A stretch of 64,000 nt of DNA from Sphingomonas sp. UNC305MFCol5.2 (GCF_000712135.1 NZ_JOOE01000001.1:744001-808000); one strand, 5' to 3'. Counted from the stretch's first letter, positions 16,448-26,055 are shown. The notes: generated by a model from the letters alone, not told the origin. Translations and numbers: made by a program.

Positions 16448-18508
16448 CTACCCGGCCCGCAGCAGCGTCACCGCGGCATCGCGTTCGAACAGATAGAGCG
16501 CTGTCCGCGCCGCCTCGCCCCGCGCGGTTTTGAGTCCGCGGTCCTGATCCACCAGCAACCTCGCGTCAGCATTGGCCGCGACCATCAACGCCTGCATCAT
16601 CTCGGGCGTTGCCAGCCGGAACTGCGCCTCGCCGGACTGCCGCGTGCCGAGCAATTCGCCGCCGCCGCGCAGTTCGAGATCACGCTCGGCGATCAGGAAT
16701 CCGTCATTGGTATCGCGCATCAGCGCCAGCCGCGCGCGCGAAGTTTCGCTCAGCCCGGCCCCGCGCAGCAGCACGCAATGGGACTTGCCGCCCCCCCGCC
16801 CCACCCGCCCGCGCAATTGATGGAGCTGCGCCAGCCCGAAGCGATCGGCGTGCTCGATCACGATGAGTGTCGCATTGGGCACGTCCACGCCGACCTCGAT
16901 CACTGTCGTCGCCACCAGAACGCCGATCGCCCCGCTCGCGAACCGCGCCATGACGGCATCCTTCTCGGGTCCCTTCATCCGCCCATGGACCAGCCCCACC
17001 CTATCGCCGAAACGCGCGTGAAGCTGCGCCGCGCGCTCCTCGGCGGCGGCGAGATCGACCTTCTCGCTCTCCTCGACCAACGGACACACCCAATATGCCT
17101 GCTTGCCCGAACCAAGATGCCGGCCAAGCGCCTCGACGATCTCGTTCAGGCGATCCTCCGAGATCACGCTGGTCTCGATCGGCTCGCGGCCCGGCGGCAT
17201 CTCGTCGAGCCGGCTTACGTCCATCTCGCCATGCGTCGCGAGTTGGAGCGTGCGCGGGATCGGCGTCGCGGTCATCACCAGCAGATGCGGCGGCACCTGG
17301 GCCTTGGACTGGAGCATGAGCCGTTCGGCGACCCCGAAGCGATGCTGCTCGTCGACCACCACGAGCCCGAGATCCTTGTAGCGCACGCCTTCCTGAAAGA
17401 TCGCATGCGTGCCGACCAATATGTCGATCGAGCCGTCGGCGAGCCCCATCAGCGTCGCCTCTCGCGCCTTGCCCTTGTCGCGCCCGGTGAGGATCGCGAC
17501 TCTTACATCCAGCCCTGAAAGCATTCGCGTAAGCGTCTCGAAATGCTGGCGAGCGAGAATCTCCGTAGGCGCCAGCATCGCTCCCTGTGCGCCTGCTTCG
17601 GCAGCGATCAGCAGCGCCATGGTCGCGACCAGGGTCTTGCCCGAACCGACATCGCCCTGAAGCAACCGCAGCATCGGTTGAGACTGCGCCATGTCGCCTT
17701 CGATCTCACGGATCGTCCGCGATTGCGCGCCGGTCGGGGTATAAGGAAGCTGCAGCCTGTCGCGCAGACGCCCGTCCCCCGCCAGCGGCCGCCCCCGCTT
17801 GGCCCGCGCCTCGCCGCGCACCAGCATCAGTGCGAGCTGGTTGGCGAAAATCTCGTCATAAGCGAGTCGCTCGCGCGCCTTGGCGTCGGCCGGATCGGCG
17901 TGGATCGCCACCAGCGCCTCGCGCCAGCCCGGCCAGCCCTTTTGCGCCTTGAGGCTCGGCTCGATCCATTCGGACAATTCGGGCGCCCGTTCGAGTGCCT
18001 GTGCCGCCAGCGCAGCGATCCGCTTCGAGGTGATTCCCTCGGAGCAGGGATATACCGCCTCGCGCCCGACTGACTGCGCCTCCTCGGGCGGCAGCACGAG
18101 ATCCGGATGGACGATCTGCAATTCCTGCCCATAGGTCTCGAGCTTGCCCGAGACGAAACGCGGCTCGTTCAATGGCAGCAGCTTCTTCGCCCAACCCGAA
18201 TTGCCGCCGAAGAATACGAGGCTGACATAATTGCCCCTTGCGTCAACCGCCTGTACCCGCGCCGGTGCCCGCGCACTTCCGCCGAAGCGGTAGTTCACTG
18301 CGGTCAGCGTGATCGCGATGATCCGCCCCGCGTCCGCCGCGTCGAGTTCCTCGCGCGGCACCCGATCGATGAACCCGGTCGGCAAATGGAAAGCGACGTC
18401 CACCGCACGCGCCAGCCCGAGCCGCTCCAACGGCTTTGCCAGCCCGGGGCCGATGCCCTTCAGCGCGGTGACTTCCGCGAACAGTGGATTGAGAATGTCC
18501 GGCCGCAT
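16448..18508 (-). CDS. recG: ATP-dependent DNA helicase RecG
   Basis: A superfamily 2 helicase that remodels stalled forks and Holliday junctions. The 686 residues are normal. The N-terminal wedge (OB fold) is followed by Walker A LLQGDVGSGKT, motif II DEQHRFG, the motif III segment MTATPIPRT, and the C-terminal LRGRVGRGG and RDLELRGGGELLGTRQSG blocks. The start is the ATG at 18508, preceded by GGAG; an upstream ATG at 18547 lacks homology. It is divergent from sdhE, and mfd, another repair translocase, follows sdhE. Confidence 0.96.
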   Translation of the reverse strand: MRPDILNPLFAEVTALKGIGPGLAKPLERLGLARAVDVAFHLPTGFIDRVPREELDAADAGRIIAITLTAVNYRFGGSARAPARVQAVDARGNYVSLVFFGGNSGWAKKLLPLNEPRFVSGKLETYGQELQIVHPDLVLPPEEAQSVGREAVYPCSEGITSKRIAALAAQALERAPELSEWIEPSLKAQKGWPGWREALVAIHADPADAKARERLAYDEIFANQLALMLVRGEARAKRGRPLAGDGRLRDRLQLPYTPTGAQSRTIREIEGDMAQSQPMLRLLQGDVGSGKTLVATMALLIAAEAGAQGAMLAPTEILARQHFETLTRMLSGLDVRVAILTGRDKGKAREATLMGLADGSIDILVGTHAIFQEGVRYKDLGLVVVDEQHRFGVAERLMLQSKAQVPPHLLVMTATPIPRTLQLATHGEMDVSRLDEMPPGREPIETSVISEDRLNEIVEALGRHLGSGKQAYWVCPLVEESEKVDLAAAEERAAQLHARFGDRVGLVHGRMKGPEKDAVMARFASGAIGVLVATTVIEVGVDVPNATLIVIEHADRFGLAQLHQLRGRVGRGGGKSHCVLLRGAGLSETSRARLALMRDTNDGFLIAERDLELRGGGELLGTRQSGEAQFRLATPEMMQALMVAANADARLLVDQDRGLKTARGEAARTALYLFERDAAVTLLRAG

Positions 18509-18579
18509 GTCTATCTCCGCCCTACACCGAAGCCGACGGTCGCTCAAAGCGCCGCCGGCCGATTTGCGTTGGAGATTCT

Positions 18580-18846
18580 GTGGATCGCGAACATCGCCTC
18601 AAGCGCCTGCGCTTCCGCGCCTGGCATCGCGGCGTCAAGGAAGCCGATCTGCTGATCGGCGGATTCTTCGATGCCCATGCCGAAGGCTGGAACGACGCCG
18701 AGATCGATCTGTTCGAGGCCATGCTCGAGGAGCAGGATGTCGACATCATGGCTTGGGCGATGGGAACCGCCGCCGTCCCAGAACGCTACCAGGGCACGAT
18801 AATGAACGCGCTCAAGACCCTGAACTACGTACCGATTTCGAGATAA
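18580..18846 (+). CDS. sdhE: FAD assembly factor SdhE (succinate dehydrogenase assembly factor 2)
   Basis: An 88-residue helical protein that helps attach FAD covalently to succinate dehydrogenase. The diagnostic RGxxE motif is present as HRGVKEAD near residue 17, followed by LLIGGFFDAH and the acidic FEAMLEEQDVDIMAW block. The start is GTG with GGAG five bases upstream. The gene is divergent from recG and 124 bases ahead of mfd, an arrangement I recall from related genomes. Confidence 0.93.
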   Translation: MDREHRLKRLRFRAWHRGVKEADLLIGGFFDAHAEGWNDAEIDLFEAMLEEQDVDIMAWAMGTAAVPERYQGTIMNALKTLNYVPISR

Positions 18847-18848
18847 AT

Positions 18849-18960
18849 CTCCCTCTCCCCGCTTGCGGGGAGAGGGTCGGGGAGAGGGGCACATCCGCAT
18901 GCTCCTTCCTCTCCGCCCTGCCCCTCTCCCCAGCCCTCTCCCCCGAAGGGGAGAGGGAGC
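18849..18960. repeat. Paired palindromic repeat upstream of mfd
   Basis: Two GC-rich units in opposite orientation fill the gap between sdhE and mfd. The left unit (18849-18890) has CTCCCTCTCCCC pairing with GGGGAGAGGG and a GGGGAGAGGGGC tail. The right unit (18920-18960) is the inverse of it, ending just 10 bases before the mfd start. Each unit folds alone, and the two can also pair with each other. Confidence 0.75.
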
Positions 18961-18970
18961 AGAGACAAGA

Positions 18971-21900
18971 ATGCCCGAACTGAAGAAGATCCTCACTGCC
19001 ACGCGTCCCCTCACGCTCTCAGGCGCCCCGACCGGCTTCCTCCCCTGGATGCTGGCCGACCTCGCGCGCGCCGGAAGCACGGCGGTGTTCATCGCCCCCG
19101 ACGAGGCGGCGATGCGCGCGATCGCCTCGACCGTATTGTTCTTCGCTCCCGAGCTCGACATCCTCAGCTATCCGGCCTGGGATTGCCTCCCCTATGACCG
19201 CGCCAGCCCCACGCTGCGCGTCATGTCCGAGCGCCTCGCCACGCTTCACGCGCTCCAAACCAAGGCCGATAAGCCGCGCCTGCTGATTACCACCGTCAAT
19301 GCGGCCACCCAGCGCGCGCTTACCCCCTTCCGCATCCGTCAACTCGTCGCGCGACTCGCCCCGGGCGAGCGGATCGGCCTCGACAAGCTTTCCACCCTGC
19401 TTCAGGCCAATGGCTATGTCCGCGTCGATACGGTCAACGACGCCGGCGAGTTCGCCGTCCGTGGCGGACTAGTCGATCTCTTCCCGAGCGGTGCCGAACA
19501 GGCGCTCCGTCTCGATTTCTTCGGCGACGAGATCGAGTCCGTCCGCACCTTCTCGCCCGAGGACCAGCGCACCACGGGCCGCGTCGATGGTTTCGTCCTG
19601 CTGCCCGCTTCCGAAGCCTTGCTCGACGAGGAATCGATCAAGCGCTTCCGCAGCCGCTATCGCGAGAAGTTCGGCGCCAATGCCACGAGCGATCCGCTCT
19701 ACCAGGCGATCAGCGACGGCCGTCGCCTCGCCGGCATGGAGCATTGGCTCCCGCTGTTCGAAGAGCGGCTGGAGACGCTGTTCGATCATTTGCCCGACGA
19801 GGCCGTGCTCGTGCGCGATTCGGCCACCGGCGGTGCCGCCGAGCAGCGTTTCGAGGCGATCGCGGACTATCAGGAAAACCGCGTCCGCGCCGAATCGGCC
19901 GCGCCCGGCAGCTATCGCCCGCTCGCCACCGACGCGCTCTATCTCTCGCCCGACGAATGGGCGAAAGCGCTCGATCACGGCCCGGTGCACATCGCCACGC
20001 CCTTCCACGAACCTGAATCGGCGACTGTCCTCGACTTTCACGTCGACGGGCCCCGCGACTTCACCCCCGAACGTGCAGGGGGCACGAATCTTTACGAAGC
20101 AGTGGTCGCCCACCTCGCGAAGGTGCGGAAAGACGGTCGCAAGCCGATCCTCGCCAGCTACTCGAACGGCGCGCGCGAGCGGCTCTCCGGACTGCTCGCC
20201 GATCATGGGCTCAAGGGCGCCCACAATGCCGAAAGCTGGCAGGAGGCACTGGGCGCGGCCGACAAGGGCATCGCCCTCATCGTCCTCCCGCTCGATCACG
20301 GCTTCACGGCGCCCGACGTGGCGATCCTCACCGAACAGGACATGCTCGGCGATCGCCTGATCCGGCGTTCGAAGCGGCGCAAGAATACGGATGCGTTTCT
20401 CCAGGAGCTCGCCACGCTCTCGCCGGGCGATCTCGTCGTGCATATCGAGCACGGCATCGGCCGCTACGAGGGATTGACCCAGATTCCCGTCCAGAAGGCG
20501 CCGCACGATTGCGTCGCGCTCTCTTATGCCGGCGGCGACAAGCTCTACGTCCCGGTCGAAAATCTCGAAGTGCTGAGCCGCTACGGATCGGGCGAGGAAG
20601 GCGCGACGCTCGACCGCCTCGGCGGCGAGGCGTGGCAGCGCCGCAAGAGCCGCATGAAGGAGCGGATCCGCGAGATCGCAGGCGAACTCATCGCCACCGC
20701 CGCCAAGCGCGCCACGCGCCCCGCTGAAGTCGCCGAGCCCGATCATGGTGGCTACCCCGCCTTCGTCGATCGCTTCCCCTATGAAGAGACCGACGACCAG
20801 GACCGCGCGATCAACGACGTGCTGGAGGACCTCGCCGCGGGGCGCCCGATGGACCGGCTCATCGTCGGCGATGTCGGCTTCGGCAAGACCGAAGTCGCGC
20901 TGCGCGCCGCCTTCGTCGCGGCGATGGCCGGGATGCAGGTCGCAGTGGTCTGTCCGACCACGTTGCTCGCCCGCCAGCACCACCGCAATTTCGTCGAGCG
21001 TTTCCAGGGCTTCCCGATCGAGATCGGCCGGCTCTCGCGCCTCGTTCCCGCCGCCGAGGCCAAATCGGTCAAGGAAGGCGTCGCCGAGGGCAAGATCGAC
21101 ATCGTCATCGGCACCCACGCGATCCTCGCCAAGACGATCGACTTCAAGCGCCTCGGCCTCGTCATCGTCGACGAGGAGCAGCGTTTCGGCGTCACGCACA
21201 AGGAACGGCTCAAGGCGATGAAGGCGGACGTCCACGTCCTGACCCTCACCGCCACGCCGATCCCGCGCACGCTGCAGATGGCGATGTCGGGGCTGCGCGA
21301 GCTCTCGGTGATCCAGACTCCGCCGGTCGATCGCCTCGCGGTGCGCACCTATGTCATGCCCTGGGACCCGGTCGTGCTGCGCGAGGCGCTGCTCCGCGAG
21401 CATTATCGCGGCGGCCAGGCCTATTTCGTCACGCCGCGCATTTCGGATCTCCCCGATATCGAGAAGTTCCTCCGCGAGGAGGTGCCCGAGATCAGCTACG
21501 TCATCGCGCACGGCCAGATGGCGCCGACCGAAGTCGAGGAGCGGATGTCGGCCTTCTACGACCGCCGCTACGATCTGCTCGTCTCGACCACCATCATCGA
21601 ATCCGGGCTCGACATCCCGTCGGCGAACACGCTGATCGTCAACCGCGCCGACAAGTTCGGCCTCGCCCAGCTCTACCAGATCCGCGGACGCGTCGGCCGT
21701 GCCAAGACCCGCGCCTATGCCTATATGACCACTCCGCCCGAGCGCCAGATGACCGAAGCGGCGAGCAAGCGGCTCAAAGTGCTCTCCGATCTCGAATCCC
21801 TGGGTGCGGGCTTCCAGCTCGCGTCCCACGATCTCGACATCCGCGGCGCGGGCAATCTGCTCGGCGACGAGCAATCGGGGCACATCAAGGAAGTCGGCTA

Positions 21901-22429
21901 CGAACTCTACCAGTCGATGCTGGAAGAAGCGATCATGGACGCCAAGGCGGGCGGCCTGCGCGACGACATCCGTCCCAAGGATCTGTCGCCCTCGATCACC
22001 GTCGACGCGCCGATCATGATCCCCGAGGAATATGTCCCCGATCTCGATCTGCGCATGGGCCTCTATCGCCGCCTCAACGACGTCGAGGACAAGCAGGGCA
22101 TCGAGGAATTCGCCGCCGAGCTGATCGATCGCTTCGGCAAGCTCCCCGAGCCGACCGACAATCTGCTCCGCCTGATCGAGGCCAAGCTCAACGCGAAAAA
22201 GGCCTGCATCGCCAAGATCGATGTCGGTCCCAAGGGCGCATTGGTCAGCTTCCACGACGACAAGTTCCCCAATGTCGCCGGGCTGCTGGCCTATGTCGAC
22301 AAGCTCGACGGCACCGCCAAGCTGCGCCCCGACATGAAGCTGGTGATCACTCGCGCCTGGGCCAATCCCTCAGCGCGGCTCCACGGCGCGCTGCAATTGT
22401 CGCGAGGGCTCGCCAAGGCGGCGGGCTGA
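18971..22429 (+). CDS. mfd: Transcription-repair coupling factor Mfd
   Basis: A 1152-residue ATP-dependent translocase that removes RNA polymerase stalled at DNA damage and recruits UvrA. In order: an N-terminal UvrB-like region (AWDCLPYDRASPT), the RNA-polymerase-interaction domain near the middle (GDLVVHIEHGIGRYEGL, YVPVENLEVLSRY), then the helicase core with Walker A GDVGFGKTEVALRAAF, DEEQRFG, LTATPIPRT and QIRGRVGR, and a C-terminal D7-type domain. I take the ATG at 18971 (MPELKKIL); the open frame upstream runs through the palindromic repeat and is not coding. Confidence 0.96.
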   Translation: MPELKKILTATRPLTLSGAPTGFLPWMLADLARAGSTAVFIAPDEAAMRAIASTVLFFAPELDILSYPAWDCLPYDRASPTLRVMSERLATLHALQTKADKPRLLITTVNAATQRALTPFRIRQLVARLAPGERIGLDKLSTLLQANGYVRVDTVNDAGEFAVRGGLVDLFPSGAEQALRLDFFGDEIESVRTFSPEDQRTTGRVDGFVLLPASEALLDEESIKRFRSRYREKFGANATSDPLYQAISDGRRLAGMEHWLPLFEERLETLFDHLPDEAVLVRDSATGGAAEQRFEAIADYQENRVRAESAAPGSYRPLATDALYLSPDEWAKALDHGPVHIATPFHEPESATVLDFHVDGPRDFTPERAGGTNLYEAVVAHLAKVRKDGRKPILASYSNGARERLSGLLADHGLKGAHNAESWQEALGAADKGIALIVLPLDHGFTAPDVAILTEQDMLGDRLIRRSKRRKNTDAFLQELATLSPGDLVVHIEHGIGRYEGLTQIPVQKAPHDCVALSYAGGDKLYVPVENLEVLSRYGSGEEGATLDRLGGEAWQRRKSRMKERIREIAGELIATAAKRATRPAEVAEPDHGGYPAFVDRFPYEETDDQDRAINDVLEDLAAGRPMDRLIVGDVGFGKTEVALRAAFVAAMAGMQVAVVCPTTLLARQHHRNFVERFQGFPIEIGRLSRLVPAAEAKSVKEGVAEGKIDIVIGTHAILAKTIDFKRLGLVIVDEEQRFGVTHKERLKAMKADVHVLTLTATPIPRTLQMAMSGLRELSVIQTPPVDRLAVRTYVMPWDPVVLREALLREHYRGGQAYFVTPRISDLPDIEKFLREEVPEISYVIAHGQMAPTEVEERMSAFYDRRYDLLVSTTIIESGLDIPSANTLIVNRADKFGLAQLYQIRGRVGRAKTRAYAYMTTPPERQMTEAASKRLKVLSDLESLGAGFQLASHDLDIRGAGNLLGDEQSGHIKEVGYELYQSMLEEAIMDAKAGGLRDDIRPKDLSPSITVDAPIMIPEEYVPDLDLRMGLYRRLNDVEDKQGIEEFAAELIDRFGKLPEPTDNLLRLIEAKLNAKKACIAKIDVGPKGALVSFHDDKFPNVAGLLAYVDKLDGTAKLRPDMKLVITRAWANPSARLHGALQLSRGLAKAAG

Positions 22430-22444
22430 GTAGTGTTCCACCAC

Positions 22445-22552
22445 TCGTCGCCCGGCCTTGTGCCGGGGTCCACCAGGAGGCGACGGCCGAGCAAGAGCTT
22501 CAAGGCATTTCCGGGAGGCTTAGTGGACCCCGGCACAAGGCCGGGGTGACGA
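22445..22552. repeat. Inverted repeat pair between mfd and a reverse gene
   Basis: The left unit 22445-22474 and right unit 22523-22552 are inverted copies built around CCCGGCCTTGTGCCGGGGTCC. Each unit is a hairpin (CCGGC...GCCGG). They sit between convergent genes and could terminate both. The core resembles the unit pair at 55445-55522. Confidence 0.75.
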
Positions 22553-22579
22553 ATCTGGTCGAGCTCGCCCCTCGAGCCC

Positions 22580-22981
22580 TTAGGCTCGGCGGCCAATCAC
22601 GATCGCCACGTCCTCCTCGCTCTCCAGCGCCTCCGCATCGAATTTCTCGCGGGTCATGTCGAACGCGCCGGTGAACCCCTCGACCACCCAGCCGCCCATC
22701 ACCAGCGTGCCGTCGGCATCGATGTTCCCGGCATAATCGACGCTATGGGTCCAGCCGCCGCTGCCGTCATATTGCTTGGTGAAGCTCAGGCTCGCGCCAT
22801 CGCGCGCGCCGCGCACGCTCGCGCGCCGGATGCCGCCACTGCCTTCGTCGGGTTCGCTGATCGTACCGGTCACCGCGCCGTGCAATTCCTCCAGCAGCGC
22901 GATGAAGCCATTGTCCTGATGGTCTTGATCCGCCGTATAGCGGCCATACCAGACGCCGGTCAGGTCCTGCGGATCGCTCAT
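22580..22981 (-). CDS. Hypothetical small beta-rich protein
   Basis: 133 residues starting MSDPQDLTGVWYGRY. The pattern of short strands (LTGVWYGRYTAD, AVTGTISEP, ASLSFTKQYDG, GTLVMGGWVVEG, GAFDMTREKF) suggests a small lipocalin-like or avidin-like barrel; I do not recognise the family and assign no function. No signal peptide is present. Its ATG overlaps the stop of the EAL gene by 4 bases, so it is translated together with that phosphodiesterase. Confidence 0.78.
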   Translation of the reverse strand: MSDPQDLTGVWYGRYTADQDHQDNGFIALLEELHGAVTGTISEPDEGSGGIRRASVRGARDGASLSFTKQYDGSGGWTHSVDYAGNIDADGTLVMGGWVVEGFTGAFDMTREKFDAEALESEEDVAIVIGRRA

Positions 22982-24960
22982 CCCTGCACCAGGTTGGCGA
23001 GCGCGGGCACGTCGAGCGGCTCGGCGCACAGATAGCCCTGGAAATACTGGCACCCCTCCTTGGCCAGCAGATCGAGCTGCGCGTCGGTCTCGACCCCCTC
23101 GGCAACCACCGCGAGTCCCAGCGACCGGGCCATGTCGATCACCCCGCGCACCACCACCCGATCGCGATGGGCGCCGGTGATGTCGTGGCTCAGGCGCTTG
23201 TCGATCTTGAGATAGTCGAGCGGCAGTGCCTTCAGATAGGCAAGGCTGGAATAGCCCGTGCCGAAATCGTCGATCGCCACCCGGCATCCCGCCGCACGAA
23301 GCTGCGAGAGCAATCGCGCCGCCTCGGTCAGATCGGCCATGATCCCACTCTCGGTGATCTCCACCGTCAGGCGCGCGCGGGGAAAACCGCTGGCATCGAC
23401 TCGGCCGAGCAGGCTGTCGGCGAATCCGGCGCGCGCGATATCGGTCGCGGTCACGTTGATCGACAGCCGCAGCTTGCCCAGCTTCGACGGCCATTGCGAG
23501 GCGCCCGTGAGCGCACGCCGCTGGACATGATCGCTCAGCTGCGCCTCCAGCCCCGCGCGCTCCGCCGCCATGAACAACGTCTCGGCTCCGATCTCGCCGA
23601 GCTGCGGGTGCTGCCAGCGCGCCAGGGCTTCGACACCCACTATCTGCCCCGAAGCGATGGCCACCTGCGGCTGGAAGCGCACGCCGATCTCGCTGCGTTC
23701 GAGCGCGCGATGCAGATCGTTGGCGAGTTCCTCGATCGGCGGAGCGTTTGGCTCGGCGGGAACCGCGTCGCCCAGCAGCGCCTCGCTTGTGCGCCGCAAC
23801 AGGCTTCCCGCCGAGTCACCCGCGATACTCGCCACGCTGACCATCCGCGCGCCCAGATGCGCGATCTCGCCGCCCGCCACGAACGGCCGGCTCAGTGCCT
23901 CCTCCAGCCGTGCCTCGGCCTCGGCGAGGCGCGTGCCGCCTGCATCATGGCTCGCGACCAGGAATTCCGATCCGCCGATCCGCGCGACGATCGCCTCGCG
24001 CCCGAGCAGCTCGCGCGCCACTTCGGCGACCCTGCGCGAAACGCCGCGCAGCAGGGCATCGCCCGCTTCGCGGCCATAAGCGGTGTTGACGGTCTCGAAT
24101 CGATTGAGGCCGATCAGGATCGCGCCGACCGACTTGCCTTCCGCCAGCTCGCGATCGATCCAGCGCCGGGCGCTGGTGGCATCGCGCGCGCCGGTGAGCG
24201 CGTCGCGCACCGCAACGCTGGCGTCCGGTGCGATTCCCAGCGCCTCGACCAACGCATGGAGCGCGCCGCTCTTCGAATCGAACTGCAGGTGCTGCACCAC
24301 ACGCCCCACGCCGCCCAGATCATGCGCGAAGGCAGTCGAGCCCTGATGCCTGTCCAGTCGCTTCAGCGCCGCCTTGACGAGGCTCCGGTCGTCGGCATCG
24401 AGGCGCCGCATGACCGAGAGCAGCCCCGGCGCCTCGCTCAGTCCGAGCAGATTGGCCAATCCGGGGGTCAGCTGCAGCGATCGCATTTCGGGGTCGAATC
24501 GCCATCCCAGCGGCTCGGCGGCACCCGTGCCCTGCCCGCTCGACCGCGCAAGCCGCTCGACATGGCGCTGCGCGAAGCGAATCGCATGCGCCATCGCCGC
24601 CGACGACATCGGGCTGCCAAGGAAATGCGTCGCCCCCGCATCGTAGAAATGCCGCATGTGCACCGTGTCGCTCTGCGAGACAAGGATCAGCATCGCCCCG
24701 CCATGCGCCTCGATCACCCGGCCCAGCGCCTTCGTCGCGTCGAGCCCTTCGCTCATCGCCCCGCGCGCATCGATAACCGCGACATTGGCCCCGCTCGCGA
24801 GGAAACGCTGCTCGAGGCCGTCGGGGCGCCGCGCCGCGACGACGCGCCAGCCTCCGCCGGCCGCGGCTGCCGCCACTTCGTCGCGCTGCCGGAAGGAAAG
24901 CACGAACACCGGCGTATCGGTGGCGGTGGCGGCGTCGGCGATCGTGAAATTGTCATCCAT
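22978..24960 (-). CDS. EAL-domain c-di-GMP phosphodiesterase with degenerate GGDEF
   Basis: 660 residues in three parts. Residues 1-130 look like a receiver-type Rossmann domain (VAVIDARG, LILVSQSD), but the conserved Lys position reads GSP, so phosphorylation is doubtful. Residues about 250-390 form a GGDEF-type domain whose active site is GGSEF (329-333), so cyclase activity is unlikely. Residues about 410-655 form an EAL domain with all key residues visible: VEALARW, NVTATD, VEITES, IDDFGTGYSS, LKIDK, VAEGVET and the final QYFQGYL. It should therefore hydrolyse cyclic-di-GMP. I chose the ATG at 24960 (MDDNFTIAD); the longer open frame runs antisense to moaA. Confidence 0.92.
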   Translation of the reverse strand: MDDNFTIADAATATDTPVFVLSFRQRDEVAAAAAGGGWRVVAARRPDGLEQRFLASGANVAVIDARGAMSEGLDATKALGRVIEAHGGAMLILVSQSDTVHMRHFYDAGATHFLGSPMSSAAMAHAIRFAQRHVERLARSSGQGTGAAEPLGWRFDPEMRSLQLTPGLANLLGLSEAPGLLSVMRRLDADDRSLVKAALKRLDRHQGSTAFAHDLGGVGRVVQHLQFDSKSGALHALVEALGIAPDASVAVRDALTGARDATSARRWIDRELAEGKSVGAILIGLNRFETVNTAYGREAGDALLRGVSRRVAEVARELLGREAIVARIGGSEFLVASHDAGGTRLAEAEARLEEALSRPFVAGGEIAHLGARMVSVASIAGDSAGSLLRRTSEALLGDAVPAEPNAPPIEELANDLHRALERSEIGVRFQPQVAIASGQIVGVEALARWQHPQLGEIGAETLFMAAERAGLEAQLSDHVQRRALTGASQWPSKLGKLRLSINVTATDIARAGFADSLLGRVDASGFPRARLTVEITESGIMADLTEAARLLSQLRAAGCRVAIDDFGTGYSSLAYLKALPLDYLKIDKRLSHDITGAHRDRVVVRGVIDMARSLGLAVVAEGVETDAQLDLLAKEGCQYFQGYLCAEPLDVPALANLVQG

Positions 24961-25041
24961 TCGCCCCTCGATAGCGGGAACCTGTGCCCGCCGCCATCGC
25001 AAGGGTTGTTTGCCTGCGTGCAAGGCCTTACCCCGGGCGTC

Positions 25042-26055
25042 ATGGCAAGCGCCCTCGCCACTCGTGACCAAAAGCTGGTGGATCGCCACGGCCGCGCGAT
25101 CACCTATCTGCGCATCTCGGTCACCGATCGCTGCGATCTTCGCTGCCGCTATTGCATGGCCGAGGAAATGACCTTCCTGCCCCGCGCGGAACTGCTCAGG
25201 CTCGAGGAGATCGCGCTGATCGCCGAGCGCTTCGTCGCACGCGGGGTGCGCAAGATCCGGCTGAGCGGCGGCGAGCCGCTGGTCCGCCGCGACATGATCG
25301 AGCTGGCGCACCGCCTTGGCCGTCAGGTCGGCGACGGACTCGACGAGCTGACCCTTACCACCAACGGCACTCGACTCGCCCAGCATGCCGAGGACCTGTT
25401 CGCGGCGGGCATGCGGCGAATCAACGTCAGCCTCGACAGCCGCGACGCCGAGCGGTTCCGCTACATCACGCGCCACGGCAATGTCGCCAAGGTGCTGGGC
25501 GGAATCGCGGCGGCGAAGGCGGCGGGCCTGCGCGTCAAGATCAACATGGTGGCGCTCAAGGGCCTCAACGAGGACGAGATCGCGCCGATGCTCGCCTGGG
25601 CGGGCGCGCAGGGCCACGACCTCACGCTGATCGAGACGATGCCGCTCGGCCAGATCGACGAGGACCGCGCCGATCGCTTCCTGCCGCTCCCGCGCGTGCT
25701 CGCCGACCTGCGCGACCGCTTCGATCTGGCTCCCGACGATTACCAGACCGGCGGCCCCGCGCGCTATTGGCGGCTCGCTGGAACGAGCACCCGGCTCGGC
25801 CTGATCTCGCCGCTCACCGGCAATTTCTGCGCGACCTGCAACCGCGTCCGCCTCTCCACCGACGGCAAGCTCCACATGTGCCTCGGCCATGAAGATTCGG
25901 TCGATCTGCGCGAGGCGATCCGCACCGGCGGGCTCGCCGAAGTCGATGCACGCATCAGCGAAGCGCTCGACCTGAAGCCCGCCGCGCATGATTTCCGCAT
26001 CGCCCCGGGTTCGGCGCCTGCCGTTGCGCGTCACATGAGCGTCACCGGCGGATGA
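25042..26055 (+). CDS. moaA: GTP 3',8-cyclase MoaA (molybdenum cofactor synthesis)
   Basis: A radical-SAM enzyme that makes the first cyclic intermediate of molybdenum cofactor synthesis from GTP. The SAM cluster motif is CDLRCRYC, followed by LSGGEPLVRRD. The second cluster is bound by the C-terminal cysteines in FCATCNRVRL and HMCLGH. The protein ends in Gly-Gly, which MoaA needs for MoaC cooperation. The 337 residues from the ATG at 25042 match the family. The stop overlaps the nadK start by 4 bases. Confidence 0.95.
   Translation: MASALATRDQKLVDRHGRAITYLRISVTDRCDLRCRYCMAEEMTFLPRAELLRLEEIALIAERFVARGVRKIRLSGGEPLVRRDMIELAHRLGRQVGDGLDELTLTTNGTRLAQHAEDLFAAGMRRINVSLDSRDAERFRYITRHGNVAKVLGGIAAAKAAGLRVKINMVALKGLNEDEIAPMLAWAGAQGHDLTLIETMPLGQIDEDRADRFLPLPRVLADLRDRFDLAPDDYQTGGPARYWRLAGTSTRLGLISPLTGNFCATCNRVRLSTDGKLHMCLGHEDSVDLREAIRTGGLAEVDARISEALDLKPAAHDFRIAPGSAPAVARHMSVTGG

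Noticed and set aside
19469..22255. Very long open frame antisense to mfd
   Set aside because: It is the mirror of a strongly conserved gene in GC-rich DNA; the translation is Arg/Glu/Ala-rich with no family motif.
23167..25041. Upstream extension of the moaA reading frame
   Set aside because: It is antisense to the EAL gene and shows no radical-SAM homology; MoaA is complete from 25042.
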